From NCBI RefSeq assembly GCF_000153825.1, contig NZ_DS022299.1:894869-958868 (forward strand): 64,000 bases of DNA. The letters run 5' to 3'. Both the position numbers and the translations under genes were made by a program. Position 1 is the stretch's first letter; each line of letters opens with the position of its first letter. The notes beneath the pieces are model-generated. The model was not told the origin of the DNA. It worked only from the letters and a program-made list of their open reading frames with translations, and did no database searches. The stretch is from Synechococcus sp. RS9916. Its GTDB lineage: Bacteria > Cyanobacteriota > Cyanobacteriia > PCC-6307 > Cyanobiaceae. Below are positions 8,612 through 17,400 of this stretch, piece after piece.

Positions 8612-8881
8612 ATGACATCCCTGCAACATCCACAAGCGATCCGACACTTCCAGTCGCTTTGTGATGCCTGCCAGGAGCTGACGCACCGCTATCACAGCCC
8701 ATCCGAGCTTCGCCTGTATGCAGACGGGTATCTCCACGCCCTACGACGCAGTGAGTGCCTTGAGTCACGCGAGCTCGCCAAGCTCGAGATGCTGATCGAC
8801 CGTTGGATCCTTGATCCATCCAGCTTCATCGGCCCGGATGGCGACATGGGCACCTTGTATCGCCAACCTGAGCTGAACTGA
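8612..8881 (+). CDS. Small conserved hypothetical protein (89 aa)
   Basis: The ORF encodes a soluble 89-residue protein with two Cys in FQSLCDACQEL and helical, charged sequence around residues 30-70 (HALRRSECLESRELAKLEML). There is no signal peptide or membrane segment, and I recognise no family. It is transcribed divergently from the atypical response regulator across a 77-bp gap, so the regulator could control it. That is a positional inference only. Confidence 0.65.
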   Translation: MTSLQHPQAIRHFQSLCDACQELTHRYHSPSELRLYADGYLHALRRSECLESRELAKLEMLIDRWILDPSSFIGPDGDMGTLYRQPELN

Positions 8882-9006
8882 TCCAAACCCCTCCCAGGCT
8901 TTGCGATCGTTGGGTTTCGACCGACACGCCCAATCGAGTTCTGCGCGCACCGCACGAATTGAGAAGCGCGTGGACGACTGCAATAGAGGAAATCCTGGCT
9001 GAGGAT

Positions 9007-9294
9007 TCACAAAAGAAGGCCCATGAAAAACATCCCCAACAAAACAAAATAAGTCGTGGAGATCATCGTTCCACAAAACGCAGTGATGCGTTCTCTGGAT
9101 GATTGCGACAGCCCGAGAAGGCCGAGGCTAAAGGCGACAGCCTCCAACAACAGACCAAAAAGAACAATAAATGGGACAAACAACCATCCTGTTTGCACAG
9201 GAGCCGAGGCGACATAAAGAGCCAACAGCGCGAATGGCACGATGGAAAGCACTGCAGAGCCAATGCCAACACGAGAAAAACCGGCTCGTTGCAT
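9007..9294 (-). CDS. Small hypothetical membrane protein (95 aa)
   Basis: Starting at the ATG on 9294 gives 95 residues beginning MQRAGFSRVGIGSAVL. Three hydrophobic segments are visible (about residues 8-28, 32-52 and 68-92). A longer frame to 9453 exists, but its extra 53 residues are polar and run antisense through the start of the neighbouring secreted-protein gene, so I trimmed it. The family is unknown. It lies in an AT-richer pocket of small genes. Confidence 0.5.
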   Translation of the reverse strand: MQRAGFSRVGIGSAVLSIVPFALLALYVASAPVQTGWLFVPFIVLFGLLLEAVAFSLGLLGLSQSSRERITAFCGTMISTTYFVLLGMFFMGLLL

Positions 9295-9394
9295 TGAACT
9301 CGAACGCCTTGACACGACTATCGCACATCGATTTTGGCGATCTGCCCGTTCGCCAAGAGACCAGCAATAATGGTGTAAGGAATGATCGATGCAG

Positions 9395-9703
9395 ATGAAC
9401 TCCTTAAGGCTGCTCACAATCGCTTCCGCCGCTTGTTTCGCTTCACTCTCCATTCCCGTTAATGCTGGCGAGTATCAGGGAACCTGCTTTTTCAATGCCA
9501 AGAAGATGGCCTGCTCTGTCAGTCAAAACCCATACACAATGACCATGCGATGGGATGACGGAGTGACTGAGACCTACAGCCATCAAGGCAACGGCGTTTT
9601 TATTGATGAGCGCGGAGGGGTTTGGCAAAGCAACCCAAATGCACCCAAGGGTATTTGGCTTGAGCACGCCAATGGCAACTCAATTGGTTTTGTAGAAGAT
9701 TAA
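9395..9703 (+). CDS. Small secreted hypothetical protein
   Basis: About 102 residues starting MNSLRLLTIASAACFASL, a clear signal peptide with a likely cleavage after VNA. The mature part contains two cysteines (GTCFFNAKKMACSV) and a beta-rich region (TMTMRWDDGVTETYSHQGNG) suggesting a small exported beta domain with one disulfide. A second in-frame ATG lies two codons upstream at 9389. No family is recognised. It is divergent from the 95-residue membrane protein. Confidence 0.65.
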   Translation: MNSLRLLTIASAACFASLSIPVNAGEYQGTCFFNAKKMACSVSQNPYTMTMRWDDGVTETYSHQGNGVFIDERGGVWQSNPNAPKGIWLEHANGNSIGFVED

Positions 9704-9816
9704 TCGCAAGTCGTCGGCAATCTGCTTCATTCCAAGGCAAGAACGCGGGGATCAAACAACCTCGCAAACAAAGAACGCACTGGAATGACAAATCCAGACC
9801 AGCGAATCAGCAACAG

Positions 9817-10095
9817 CTAACCGACTAGCAGCTGACGGATCAAGCAGAGATTCGGTTTTTCTGCGTCAATCGCAGCACGCATCTCTTGCGGCAGCCTGGC
9901 CTCCAGAACGGACTGCTTTTTCATCTCAGCAGCAAGGCGCTCACGAAAGTCCCCGAAAGCAGCGAGATAGAGCTCTGCCATCTCTTGCGACAGAGGGATC
10001 ACTTCCAGAGCCTGCTTGAAATGGAAATAGGTGGACGTCCAGGCGATCAACTCATCCAGGCTGTTAACACCCAGCTCATTGTCAGCAATCAACAT
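9817..10095 (-). CDS. Conserved hypothetical protein (about 92 aa)
   Basis: A soluble helical protein beginning MLIADNELGVNSLDELIAW. It contains an amphipathic stretch (FGDFRERLAAEMKKQSVLEARL) and has no membrane segments. A TTG start at 10140 would add 15 residues, but it begins right at the T-run of the grxD terminator, so the ATG at 10095 is preferred. Expression would then need a promoter in the short gap or read-through of the terminator. The function is unknown. Confidence 0.6.
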   Translation of the reverse strand: MLIADNELGVNSLDELIAWTSTYFHFKQALEVIPLSQEMAELYLAAFGDFRERLAAEMKKQSVLEARLPQEMRAAIDAEKPNLCLIRQLLVG

Positions 10096-10140
10096 CGCTT
10101 GAATCAATCGAACGTTCGACTTCGGTCGGCTAAGACCCAA

Positions 10141-10168
10141 TAAAAAGGAGCCCCCTGGAAGGGCTCCT
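10141..10168 (-). terminator. Rho-independent terminator after grxD
   Basis: On the minus strand AGGAGCCC (complement of 10161-10168) pairs with GGGCTCCT (complement of 10146-10153) around a 7-nt loop. It is followed directly by TTTTTA. It lies 25 bp beyond the grxD stop codon and so closes the bolA-grxD unit. Confidence 0.85.
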
Positions 10169-10193
10169 AAAGATCCAGAATGCAGCTGAACGC

Positions 10194-10517
10194 TCAGCTG
10201 GCCAGAGCAATCTCCAGCTTCTCCTTGAGCTCCCCGGAGTTATACATCTCAATCAGGATGTCAGATCCGCCGATGAATTCGCCCTTCACATAGACCTGAG
10301 GAATGGTCGGCCACTCTGAGAACTCCTTAATGCCCTGACGAATCTCCATATCCGACAGCACATCAAAAGTCTCAAACGCCATGCCCATCGCGTTGAGGAT
10401 TTGAACAACGTTGTTGGAGAAGCCACACTGAGGCATCAGCTTCGTGCCCTTCATGAACACAAAGATGGGGCTGGTTTGGATCAGGGCTTCAATGCGTTCC
10501 TTGGTCTGGCTGTCCAT
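10194..10517 (-). CDS. grxD: Monothiol glutaredoxin (Grx4/GrxD type)
   Basis: This 107-residue protein carries the monothiol CGFS active site (MPQCGFSNNVV, Cys about residue 31), the KGT element (FMKGTKLMP) and the glutathione-binding WPTIPQVYVKG and GGSDI motifs. CGFS glutaredoxins bind a bridging [2Fe-2S] cluster, often with BolA, and serve in Fe-S delivery and iron sensing. bolA is immediately upstream in the same operon, which supports that role. The leader is unusually pyrimidine-rich and lacks a purine Shine-Dalgarno sequence. A terminator follows. Confidence 0.97.
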   Translation of the reverse strand: MDSQTKERIEALIQTSPIFVFMKGTKLMPQCGFSNNVVQILNAMGMAFETFDVLSDMEIRQGIKEFSEWPTIPQVYVKGEFIGGSDILIEMYNSGELKEKLEIALAS

Positions 10518-10526
10518 CGGAAAGAG

Positions 10527-10562
10527 AAAAGAGAAGGGACGAGGAAAAGAGAAGGGACGAGG
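10527..10562. repeat. Two perfect 18-bp tandem repeats in the grxD leader
   Basis: The unit AAAAGAGAAGGGACGAGG occurs at 10527-10544 and again at 10545-10562 with no mismatch. It lies between bolA and grxD, 10 bases upstream of the grxD start. On the coding strand it is a polypyrimidine tract (CCTCGTCCCTTCTCTTTT twice). Copy number could vary by slippage. Confidence 0.95.
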
Positions 10563-10577
10563 AGTGGAAGTGAGGAG

Positions 10578-10811
10578 TCAGTCCGGTGTGGACGTGTTGA
10601 GAGCCAGAGCGTGAATGGCCTCGCTGGCCAGCTGATCACGGAGGGCCCCATACACCAGCTGGTGCTGCTTGATCCGAGACAGACCACTGAATCCAGAGGA
10701 GACAACCGTCACCTGGAGGTGATCTCCTCCTCCCGTGAGGTCCTCAATGTCGACCTTGGCATCAGGCAGGGCCTGGCGGATCGCCGCGGCCACTGCATCG
10801 GGTTGAACCAT
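10578..10811 (-). CDS. bolA: BolA-family protein
   Basis: The 77-residue protein has the BolA class II KH-like fold signature: an N-terminal helix, a central beta stretch ([17 protein letters not shown]) and the helix [14 protein letters not shown] ending in a short HALAL strand. BolA proteins form Fe-S-bridged heterodimers with CGFS glutaredoxins. The gene precedes grxD by about 60 bp on the same strand, which is the expected partner arrangement. The length is typical of cyanobacterial BolA-like proteins. Confidence 0.9.
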   Translation of the reverse strand: MVQPDAVAAAIRQALPDAKVDIEDLTGGGDHLQVTVVSSGFSGLSRIKQHQLVYGALRDQLASEAIHALALNTSTPD

Positions 10812-10866
10812 GGTTAAGGGGAGTCCTGAAGGGTGATGCTGCCAGATCGCTCAAAGCGTGAATGGC

Positions 10867-11409
10867 TTAGTTGCCGCCCACCTTCGCAGCTGAGAAGGGA
10901 GTCTCCACAAACCCCAGTTCCAGCAGGCTCTGATAAGCCTTCTGACCTTGCGGGTTGGAAGGCGTCATCAAACGCACCACCTCAACGAGAACCGGCACAG
11001 CGACTTCGGGTTGATTCTGACGACGGAACAAGGCTGCCAAGCGCAGGTTGGATTCCGCCAGCAAACCCAGCGCTGCACGCCCCTTGGTGTCCATCTCTCT
11101 GGGGATACGGGCATCCAATCCCCGGAACGCTCCGCTGAGATCGCGATAGAACGCCAGAAGCTGCTTTGAAGCAGCACGGGCTGTGTCGTAGTCCTTACGA
11201 GCTTGTTCGAGGTTCCCGGACGCAACCGCAGCGTCACCACGGTTGAGGAGGGACTGAACTGCAGCAGTGTTGAAGCCAGCACCTTCAGAAGCCAGCACTT
11301 TGGTGGCTTCGGCAGAGCCTTGCTCACCGGACTGCGCCAACGCTGAACAGGGAGCACCCGCAAGGCCGGCGACCAATGCGAGAGCTGTCAGGGAAAGGCG
11401 GGAACGCAT
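10867..11409 (-). CDS. Exported TPR-like hypothetical protein
   Basis: The ATG at 11409 gives 180 residues beginning MRSRLSLTALALVAGLAG, a signal peptide probably cut after ALA. The mature protein is helical with repeated A/L patterns (LLNRGDAAVASGNLEQARKDY, then LGLLAESNLRLAALFRRQNQ) suggesting tetratricopeptide-like helix pairs. It is likely periplasmic or thylakoid-lumenal. A TTG two codons upstream is also in frame. No specific family is assigned. Its neighbours are bolA downstream and plsC upstream. Confidence 0.7.
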   Translation of the reverse strand: MRSRLSLTALALVAGLAGAPCSALAQSGEQGSAEATKVLASEGAGFNTAAVQSLLNRGDAAVASGNLEQARKDYDTARAASKQLLAFYRDLSGAFRGLDARIPREMDTKGRAALGLLAESNLRLAALFRRQNQPEVAVPVLVEVVRLMTPSNPQGQKAYQSLLELGFVETPFSAAKVGGN

Positions 11410-11436
11410 GAACAATGCACAACGTTTGCGCGGACT

Positions 11437-12135
11437 TTAAGGGGAGAGCAAGGGGCGTCCCACCGCAGCACGGGCCGCTTGTTCAGCTGATTGCATGCGT
11501 TCCGACAACAACGCGTTGAAGGCCTTGGTGGCCTCGCGACCACTGGCATCAGCCTTCAACGGCTCTGCGAAGCAAATGGCCGAAGTGCCGCGGAAGCGGG
11601 GGCGCACTTCGCTGTAAGCCAGGCCCACCGGGACCACCTGCACCGGCACCCCCTGACGGGTGGCGAGTTGTGACAGACGTGCCAGACCCTGCTGAAGACG
11701 AATCGGTTCATCCGTTCGGTTGATTCGCCCCTCGGGAAACACCACCAGCTGCTGGCCCGCTGCCAGGAGATCAATGGCAAACCGAAGCGTGGTCATCGAC
11801 GGCTTTCCCTGGTCAACCGCGAAACAACCGAGGCGGTGCAGGAACCACCCCTGAAGGCCCTCCATTTCCGTCCGGGTGACCATGAAACGGCAGTCGCGGT
11901 CAGTGACCCGACGACCCGCTGCCATCGGCAGCATCAGCGCATCCCATCGCGCGCGGTGGGTGGGAGCCAGCAGAACGGGACCTTGCTGCGGTAGGTGCTC
12001 CGCACCCAACACGATGCGCTCGCGGAAATAACCCTTAAGGGCCACATCCTGAGTCAGCAACATCGCCAGAGGAGCCCAAAAAGGATCAATCCCCGAGCTG
12101 AGAGCTTGTTCGCGAGTCGCCAGGCTCGAGGTCAC
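11437..12135 (-). CDS. plsC: 1-acyl-sn-glycerol-3-phosphate acyltransferase (PlsC family)
   Basis: The family transfers an acyl chain to lysophosphatidic acid, giving phosphatidic acid for membrane lipids. The 232-residue protein has the catalytic HxxxxD motif (THRARWDAL, about residue 60), the FPEG motif (LVVFPEGRINRT, about 135) and a later substrate-pocket VPVGLAY stretch. There is no strong N-terminal transmembrane helix. The start is GTG. It is divergent from pdxJ over a 144-bp gap. Assignment to LPA acyltransferase rather than another PlsC-like acyltransferase is by family only. Confidence 0.85.
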   Translation of the reverse strand: MTSSLATREQALSSGIDPFWAPLAMLLTQDVALKGYFRERIVLGAEHLPQQGPVLLAPTHRARWDALMLPMAAGRRVTDRDCRFMVTRTEMEGLQGWFLHRLGCFAVDQGKPSMTTLRFAIDLLAAGQQLVVFPEGRINRTDEPIRLQQGLARLSQLATRQGVPVQVVPVGLAYSEVRPRFRGTSAICFAEPLKADASGREATKAFNALLSERMQSAEQAARAAVGRPLLSP

Positions 12136-12279
12136 CGCGAAGGCTCAACCAAATCAATACCGACAGAAATTACGCGCAGGAAAGGCCTTTGCGGCTGCAT
12201 GCAGGGCAGTTGATCCTTCGGCCTGTCCCCGCCGCATCAGAACGCTCTGCATAGAGTCGTTTCACCAGCAGTTCGACCT

Positions 12280-13026
12280 GTGGCAAGCCTCGGCGTCAAC
12301 ATCGATCACATTGCCAATGTTCGTCAGGCCCGACAGACCGTTGAACCCGATCCGGTGACGATGTGTCTGCTTGCTGAACTCGGAGGCGCAGACGGCATCA
12401 CCGTTCACCTGCGCGAAGACCGTCGACACATCCAAGATCGCGACGTGGAACTGCTGCGTCAGACCGTTCGCAGCCGCCTGAACCTGGAAATGGCAGCCAC
12501 CGGGGAGATGCAAACCATCGCCCTTCGGATCAAACCCGACATGGTCACCCTGGTGCCCGAACGTCGAGAAGAAGTGACCACGGAGGGCGGGCTCGATGTG
12601 GCCGGTCAGATCCCCAGCCTGACCTCCATGGTGCAAACCCTTCAGGGTTCGGGGATTCCCGTGAGTCTGTTTGTGGATCCTGAGCTGGGCCAACTCAAGG
12701 CCTGTCAAGCGACGGGAGCGCGATGGGTTGAACTGCACACCGGCACGTACGCCGAAGCCTCCTGGGATGAGCAGCCAGCGGAACTGGCAAGGCTCACAGA
12801 AGCCACAGCCCAGGCTCGGGCACTGGGATTAAGAGTGAATGCTGGCCACGGACTCACCTACCAAAACGTTGAACCTGTGGCTGCCATCGAAGGGATGGAG
12901 GAACTCAACATCGGCCACACGATCGTGGCGCGCGCCCTTGCCGTGGGATTGCAGGCCGCTGTTCAAGAGATGCGGACTCTGGTCCAGAATCCCCGCCGTG
13001 ACCCCCTGTTCGGACGTCTGAACTGA
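12280..13026 (+). CDS. pdxJ: Pyridoxine 5'-phosphate synthase PdxJ
   Basis: PdxJ condenses deoxyxylulose 5-phosphate with 3-amino-2-oxopropyl phosphate to form pyridoxine 5'-phosphate. The 248-residue TIM-barrel protein shows the family opening [15 protein letters not shown], the HLREDRRHI motif, and the C-terminal phosphate-binding [13 protein letters not shown]. The start is GTG and the length is standard. The stop overlaps the ycf54 start by one base (TGATG), implying translational coupling. Confidence 0.97.
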   Translation: MASLGVNIDHIANVRQARQTVEPDPVTMCLLAELGGADGITVHLREDRRHIQDRDVELLRQTVRSRLNLEMAATGEMQTIALRIKPDMVTLVPERREEVTTEGGLDVAGQIPSLTSMVQTLQGSGIPVSLFVDPELGQLKACQATGARWVELHTGTYAEASWDEQPAELARLTEATAQARALGLRVNAGHGLTYQNVEPVAAIEGMEELNIGHTIVARALAVGLQAAVQEMRTLVQNPRRDPLFGRLN

Positions 13027-13343
13027 TGACCACCTACCACTTCGTTGCCGCCAGCGAACGCTTCCTCACCGAGGAAGAGCCCCTGGAGGAAGTGCTGAAG
13101 GAACGCCGACGTCACTACGCCGAACAGGGAAAGGAGATTGATTTCTGGTTGGTGCGCCGCCCAGCATTCCTCCAGGCACCTGAAATGGCATCTGTGGCCG
13201 CCGAAGTGCCGCAGCCAGCGGCCGCCGTGGTGTCCACCGACCCCACCTTCATCACCTTCATGAAGTTGCGCCTGGAGTTTGTGCGTGAGGGTCGTTTTGA
13301 AGCACCGACCGCCACCATCAGCGATGCTCTGGCCCAGGCCTAA
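13026..13343 (+). CDS. ycf54: Ycf54, Mg-protoporphyrin IX monomethyl ester cyclase assembly factor
   Basis: The 105-residue protein starts [19 protein letters not shown] and continues with RHYAEQGKEIDFWLV and FITFMKLRLEFV, all typical of Ycf54 (Sll1780 in Synechocystis). The family is needed for the AcsF cyclase step that forms the chlorophyll E ring. Length and motifs are complete. The ATG overlaps the pdxJ stop by one base, so the two are probably expressed together. Confidence 0.93.
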   Translation: MTTYHFVAASERFLTEEEPLEEVLKERRRHYAEQGKEIDFWLVRRPAFLQAPEMASVAAEVPQPAAAVVSTDPTFITFMKLRLEFVREGRFEAPTATISDALAQA

Positions 13344-13375
13344 GCATCCCGTCTGAACAACGATCAATGACAAGG

Positions 13376-13420
13376 GCCCGTGCAGATCACCGCTCGCCCC
13401 GGGGATCGATTAACACGGGC
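13376..13420. promoter_or_regulatory. Long-range inverted repeat upstream of the Nif11-like gene
   Basis: GCCCGTG (13376-13382) can pair with CACGGGC (13414-13420), enclosing a CCCCGGGG palindrome (13397-13404) and a GATC/GATC pair. No T-run follows. It sits between ycf54 and the gene at 13441, about 20 bases before the latter's start, so a structured leader is as likely as an end of the ycf54 transcript. Confidence 0.4.
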
Positions 13421-13440
13421 TTCGCCATAGAAAGGGAGTG

Positions 13441-13758
13441 ATGCAGGCCAACAAACTCCCCGTGCCTCAACAAATTGGGCTCCTGGTCAAGGCCCTGGAT
13501 GGAGCCAAGCGCACCAATGAAGCCCTGGCCAAATGCGCCAACGGGGACGAAATGATCGAAATTCTTCTGGGGGCGTCCGCAAAACTGGGACTGTCGCTGA
13601 CCCGACGCGACCTGATGGAGACGCCACCCATCCGAGACTGGATCTGGTTCCGCAACAACGATCCTCTGTTCACCGTGGGGGATAGCAAACCCCGCTACCA
13701 ACAGAACATCGACCGCCCTGAACCCAGCGAACGCAAAAAGTTTCTCGGCCTGTTCTGA
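13441..13758 (+). CDS. Nif11-like small protein of unknown function
   Basis: The 105-residue soluble protein begins MQANKLPVPQQIGLLVKAL. Its first half resembles the Nif11 helical domain: LAKCANGDEMIEILLGAS, then AKLGLSLTRRDL. In some marine picocyanobacteria Nif11-like peptides serve as leaders of lanthipeptides. Here the C-terminal half (WFRNNDPLFTVGDSKPRYQQ) is not a Cys/Ser/Thr-rich core and there is no modification enzyme nearby, so that role is unlikely. A GTG one codon upstream (13438) is an alternative start. The Nif11 call is from pattern only. Confidence 0.65.
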   Translation: MQANKLPVPQQIGLLVKALDGAKRTNEALAKCANGDEMIEILLGASAKLGLSLTRRDLMETPPIRDWIWFRNNDPLFTVGDSKPRYQQNIDRPEPSERKKFLGLF

Positions 13759-13819
13759 GCGCTCCCTAATCAGTCAGAATGAACCGATCTGCAAGTCATC
13801 TTGACCGGTGTCTGGAACG

Positions 13820-14461
13820 ATGACTCGCCACTGGGTGATCAGTGACGTTCACGGCTGCCACAGCGCCCTCGAACGGTTGCTTGGGTTACTGCCCGAGTCC
13901 GATCACCTGGTGTTCTGCGGTGATGTGGTCGGCAGGGGCGCCGACGTTGTTGGTACGGCTGAGCGGGTGTGGACGTTGGTCTGCAGTGGCCGCGCCACCT
14001 GGCTTCAGGGCAATCACGAGCAGCGTTTAAGCCAGGATCCAGCGCTCCAGCGCGCACTCTGGCCGTCAAGACCTGAGGTCGCCCTGCAGTGGGTGGAGCG
14101 CTTGCAGGCCCTTCCTTTGGTCTTTCATGGCATCGGCTGGGTGGCGACCCATGCCGGTTTCGACAGCAACGGTTGCCCAGATCTGGAGATCCGTGAGCCG
14201 TTCTGGCAGAGCTACGACGGCCGCTTCGGACGCGTGGTGGTGGCCCATACCCCTGGTCTGGATGTGCGTCGTCATGGCCAGATCGTGCTGATCGATACCG
14301 GAGCCGTCTACGGCGGACGACTCACTGCGTTCTGCCCGGAAACCGATGCGGTGGTGCAGGTGCAAGGAGAGGACCACACTGGCGCTGGTCTACGGGCCAG
14401 GGGAATGACCAAAGAGCTGCACCAAGCGCAGCCAACCCTGGTCAACACCTGCCCTTGCTGA
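13820..14461 (+). CDS. PPP-type metallophosphatase (PrpA/ApaH-like)
   Basis: The 213-residue calcineurin-like phosphoesterase has ordered metal motifs: ISDVHGC (about residue 9), CGDVVGRGAD (about 38), QGNHEQR (about 68), ATHAGF (about 112) and VVVAHTPG (about 145). The second motif has Gly where GDxVDRG phosphatases have Asp. Family members are Ser/Thr or Tyr protein phosphatases or Ap4A hydrolases; the substrate cannot be told here. Its stop overlaps the recC TTG start by 7 bp, placing it first in a recC-recB-recD operon. The ATG at 13820 is chosen over a GTG at 13808. Confidence 0.85.
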   Translation: MTRHWVISDVHGCHSALERLLGLLPESDHLVFCGDVVGRGADVVGTAERVWTLVCSGRATWLQGNHEQRLSQDPALQRALWPSRPEVALQWVERLQALPLVFHGIGWVATHAGFDSNGCPDLEIREPFWQSYDGRFGRVVVAHTPGLDVRRHGQIVLIDTGAVYGGRLTAFCPETDAVVQVQGEDHTGAGLRARGMTKELHQAQPTLVNTCPC

Positions 14462-17400
14462 CCCTCTACCGCAGCAACCGGTCGGAAGTGTTGGCGGATG
14501 TGTTGGCCGCCAACCTCAGCCTGCATCCACCCGGTGTGTTGGAAGAGGCCCAGGTGGTGGTGAACACCTGGCCCACAAGCCGATGGCTGGGAGAGCAGCT
14601 CGCACTTGCCAATCCTTCTGGCATCACCGCCAATCTGCGCTTTCCCTTCCCGACAAGCCTGCTGCGACACACGGTGGATGGGCTTCTGGAACAGCAAAGC
14701 TCAGGAGGCGGAGCCGACCCTTGGCGGGCACAAAACCTGGTCTGGCCGCTCTTGGAGCTGTTACCCGAGCTTTTGGACCATCCAGCCAGTGCCCCGTTGC
14801 AGCACTGGTTGAACACCCGTAAGAGCGCAGCGCTTGAAGTGCTCGACCCACCGCTGTGGCAACTGGCCCGCGCCATTGCTGATGCCATCGACGATTACAG
14901 CCTGTATCGGCCCGCCATGCTCGAGGCCTGGCTGAAGGGACAAGCCACGGATGCCCGCGGAACGCCCCTCTCCCCAACCATGCTGTGGCAGCAGCAACTG
15001 ATGCAGCAACTGCACAGCCGGCTCGGCTGCCTTCCCTTCGGCATGCGCGCCCGGCAACTGATTCGGCGGTTGCAGGAGGGATGGCGTCCGGAACGTCCCC
15101 CCCAACCACCTCTGCGCTTGTTTGGCCTCAGCAGCCTGGCGCCGGTGCAGGTGGAACTGCTTCAGGCCCTGTCCTGTTTGCGCAGCATCGAGCTGTACCT
15201 GCTGACCCCCTGCCCCGAGCTCTGGCAGCGGCAGAGCAGCATTGAATCTCAGGCACCCCTTGATGAGGAGTGGCTTCTGACCGTTCCCAGCGTTGAAGCG
15301 CGGTTCGGACGACTCGGCGCTGAATTCCAGCAACTCTTGGAGGGCAGTGGTGAAACCCAGCTCGGCAGCTGGCGAGCTCTGGATCCATTTTTCTTCCCTG
15401 CCACCACTGCCAGTTCACAAGGGAAGGAGCCCACGCTGCTGGAGCAACTCCAGGAGCACCTGGTTCATGGCACGCCAACCGATCTCCTGCCACGAACAGA
15501 GGACGATCAATCGCTCCAATTTCATGCCTGCCCAGGACGTTTGCGTCAGTTGCAGGTGCTCCGGGACCAGATCCTCCAACTGCTGGCCAACGATGACAGC
15601 CTGGAACCCCGCGACATCCTGGTGATGACACCCCAGGTGGAAGCGTTTGCTCCCCTGGTGAGCGCGGTCTTTGGTGACAACGACGCCACTGGCGTACGCC
15701 TCCCCTGGCGTCTCACAGACCGCAGTCAGCAGAGTGAAGCCGGGATCAGCCAGGGGGTCCTGCAACTGCTAGCCCTTGGCGGGGAGCGACTCACGGCCTC
15801 CGCCCTGGAAACAGTGCTGGCGAATGCCCCGCTCCTGCGCGCCCATCAACTGGAGCCCGACGAGGCAGAAGACATCACCCAGTCGCTCCAACAGGCCGGC
15901 TTCCGTTGGGGCCTCGACAGCCGTGATCGAGGTGGCGATCCCACCCACAGTCTGGCTTGGGCCATCGACCGACTGGTGCTCGGGGTGGTGTACCCGGAGA
16001 CACCTGGTCTAGCCCTCGAGAACACGGCCCCCATGGCTCTGCCTGGGAGCCTGGAACAACAAGGCCGCTGGCTGGGACTGCTGCGCCAACTCCAGCGCAG
16101 CCTTCAGTGGCTCAGCCACAGCCGATCGGTTCAGGCCTGGGTGGAAGGCCTACGCCCACAGCTGATGGCGCTGTTTGCTGATGGTGGTGACTGGGCTTGG
16201 GAACTGCAGACCATCCATTCCGTACTAACGGACTGGGGTGAGGTGGCAGGGAACAGCAGCCTGGAGCTCTCTGCACCGGTGGTGGGAGAGGTGCTGGCAG
16301 AACGCCTCAGTGAAGGCAGTGGTCGTTTTGGGCATCGCTCCGGGGCCCTCACCATCAGTGCCTTGGAACCGATGCGGGCGATTCCCCACAAGGTGCTGGT
16401 GCTGATGGGACTGGATGCGGGCGCCTTCCCGCGCCAACGCCAGCGCCCCGGATTCCACTTGATGGAACAGCAACGGCTGCTGGGAGATCCCAGCAGTGGA
16501 GACCAGGATCGCTATGTGCTGCTTGAGGCCCTGCTTTCCGCTCGCCAACACCTGCTGGTGAGCTGGAGCTGCCGTGACGAACGCACCGGCGAACCACTGG
16601 AAGCCTCCACACCGGTACGCCAGTGGATCGACCTGCTCCCCCAAGTGCCGGTGCGTGAGCATGCCGCCAATGCCCTTGAGCGCAGCAATTTTCTGCCTTC
16701 TGAGGCCTGGCCCCCCGCCAGTTGTGATCAACGTCTGCTGCAGGTGAGGCAGCACCTCGATGCAGGCACCATTGGGGGAACTGCTGGCCTGGCGTTCAGC
16801 ATCACCCCACACAAAAGTCCGGACGGTCCGGCCTTACCGCTCAGCGCCTGGGATGACCTGATCTCCTGGGTTACCGCTCCCCAAAAGCAGTGGTTGGAGC
16901 AACTGGGACTGCGGCCACGCGAACACGAGAACGCCGTTCTCGACCTGGAAGACCTCAGCCTCGATGAACGCCAGCGGTCAGCACTGCTGCGCCAGGAACT
17001 GGGCCGTGACCAGGAGGAAAATGCGGAGCCCGACTGGCTCGCTCTTGACCGCGGACGAGGACAGCTCCCCCCTCATTCTGCTGGTGCCTTAGAGGCCCAC
17101 CAGCTGGAGCAGCGCTGGACCAGCCTCAGCACCTGCCTGTCGTCACTCGGGGAGGAGCGACGCGACGCCGTGAGCATGGGTCCATGGCAAGCGGAGCTGT
17201 CGTTGCGCGATGACCAACTGGTGCTGGTGCACACTGCTCGGCCCCGTAGTCCACAGCGGCAGCAGCTGTGGCTCGAGCTACTCCTGGCCACGGCCGCAGG
17301 CAGCAAGCTCCGCTCCGCTGTGTTGGTCGGTCGGGATGGTCATCGCTTCCGGGTGCTCGAGCGCATTAGCCCCCCCACCCGCGACCAATGCACTGCTCTG

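Noticed and set aside
12190-12215. Short palindrome CTGCATGCAG between plsC and pdxJ
   Set aside because: Ten-base palindromes are expected by chance in 64 kb, and no second site or regulator supports it.
13441-13758. Lanthipeptide (prochlorosin) precursor
   Set aside because: The Nif11-like half is present, but there is no double-Gly cleavage site with a Cys/Ser/Thr core, and no LanM-type enzyme in the window.
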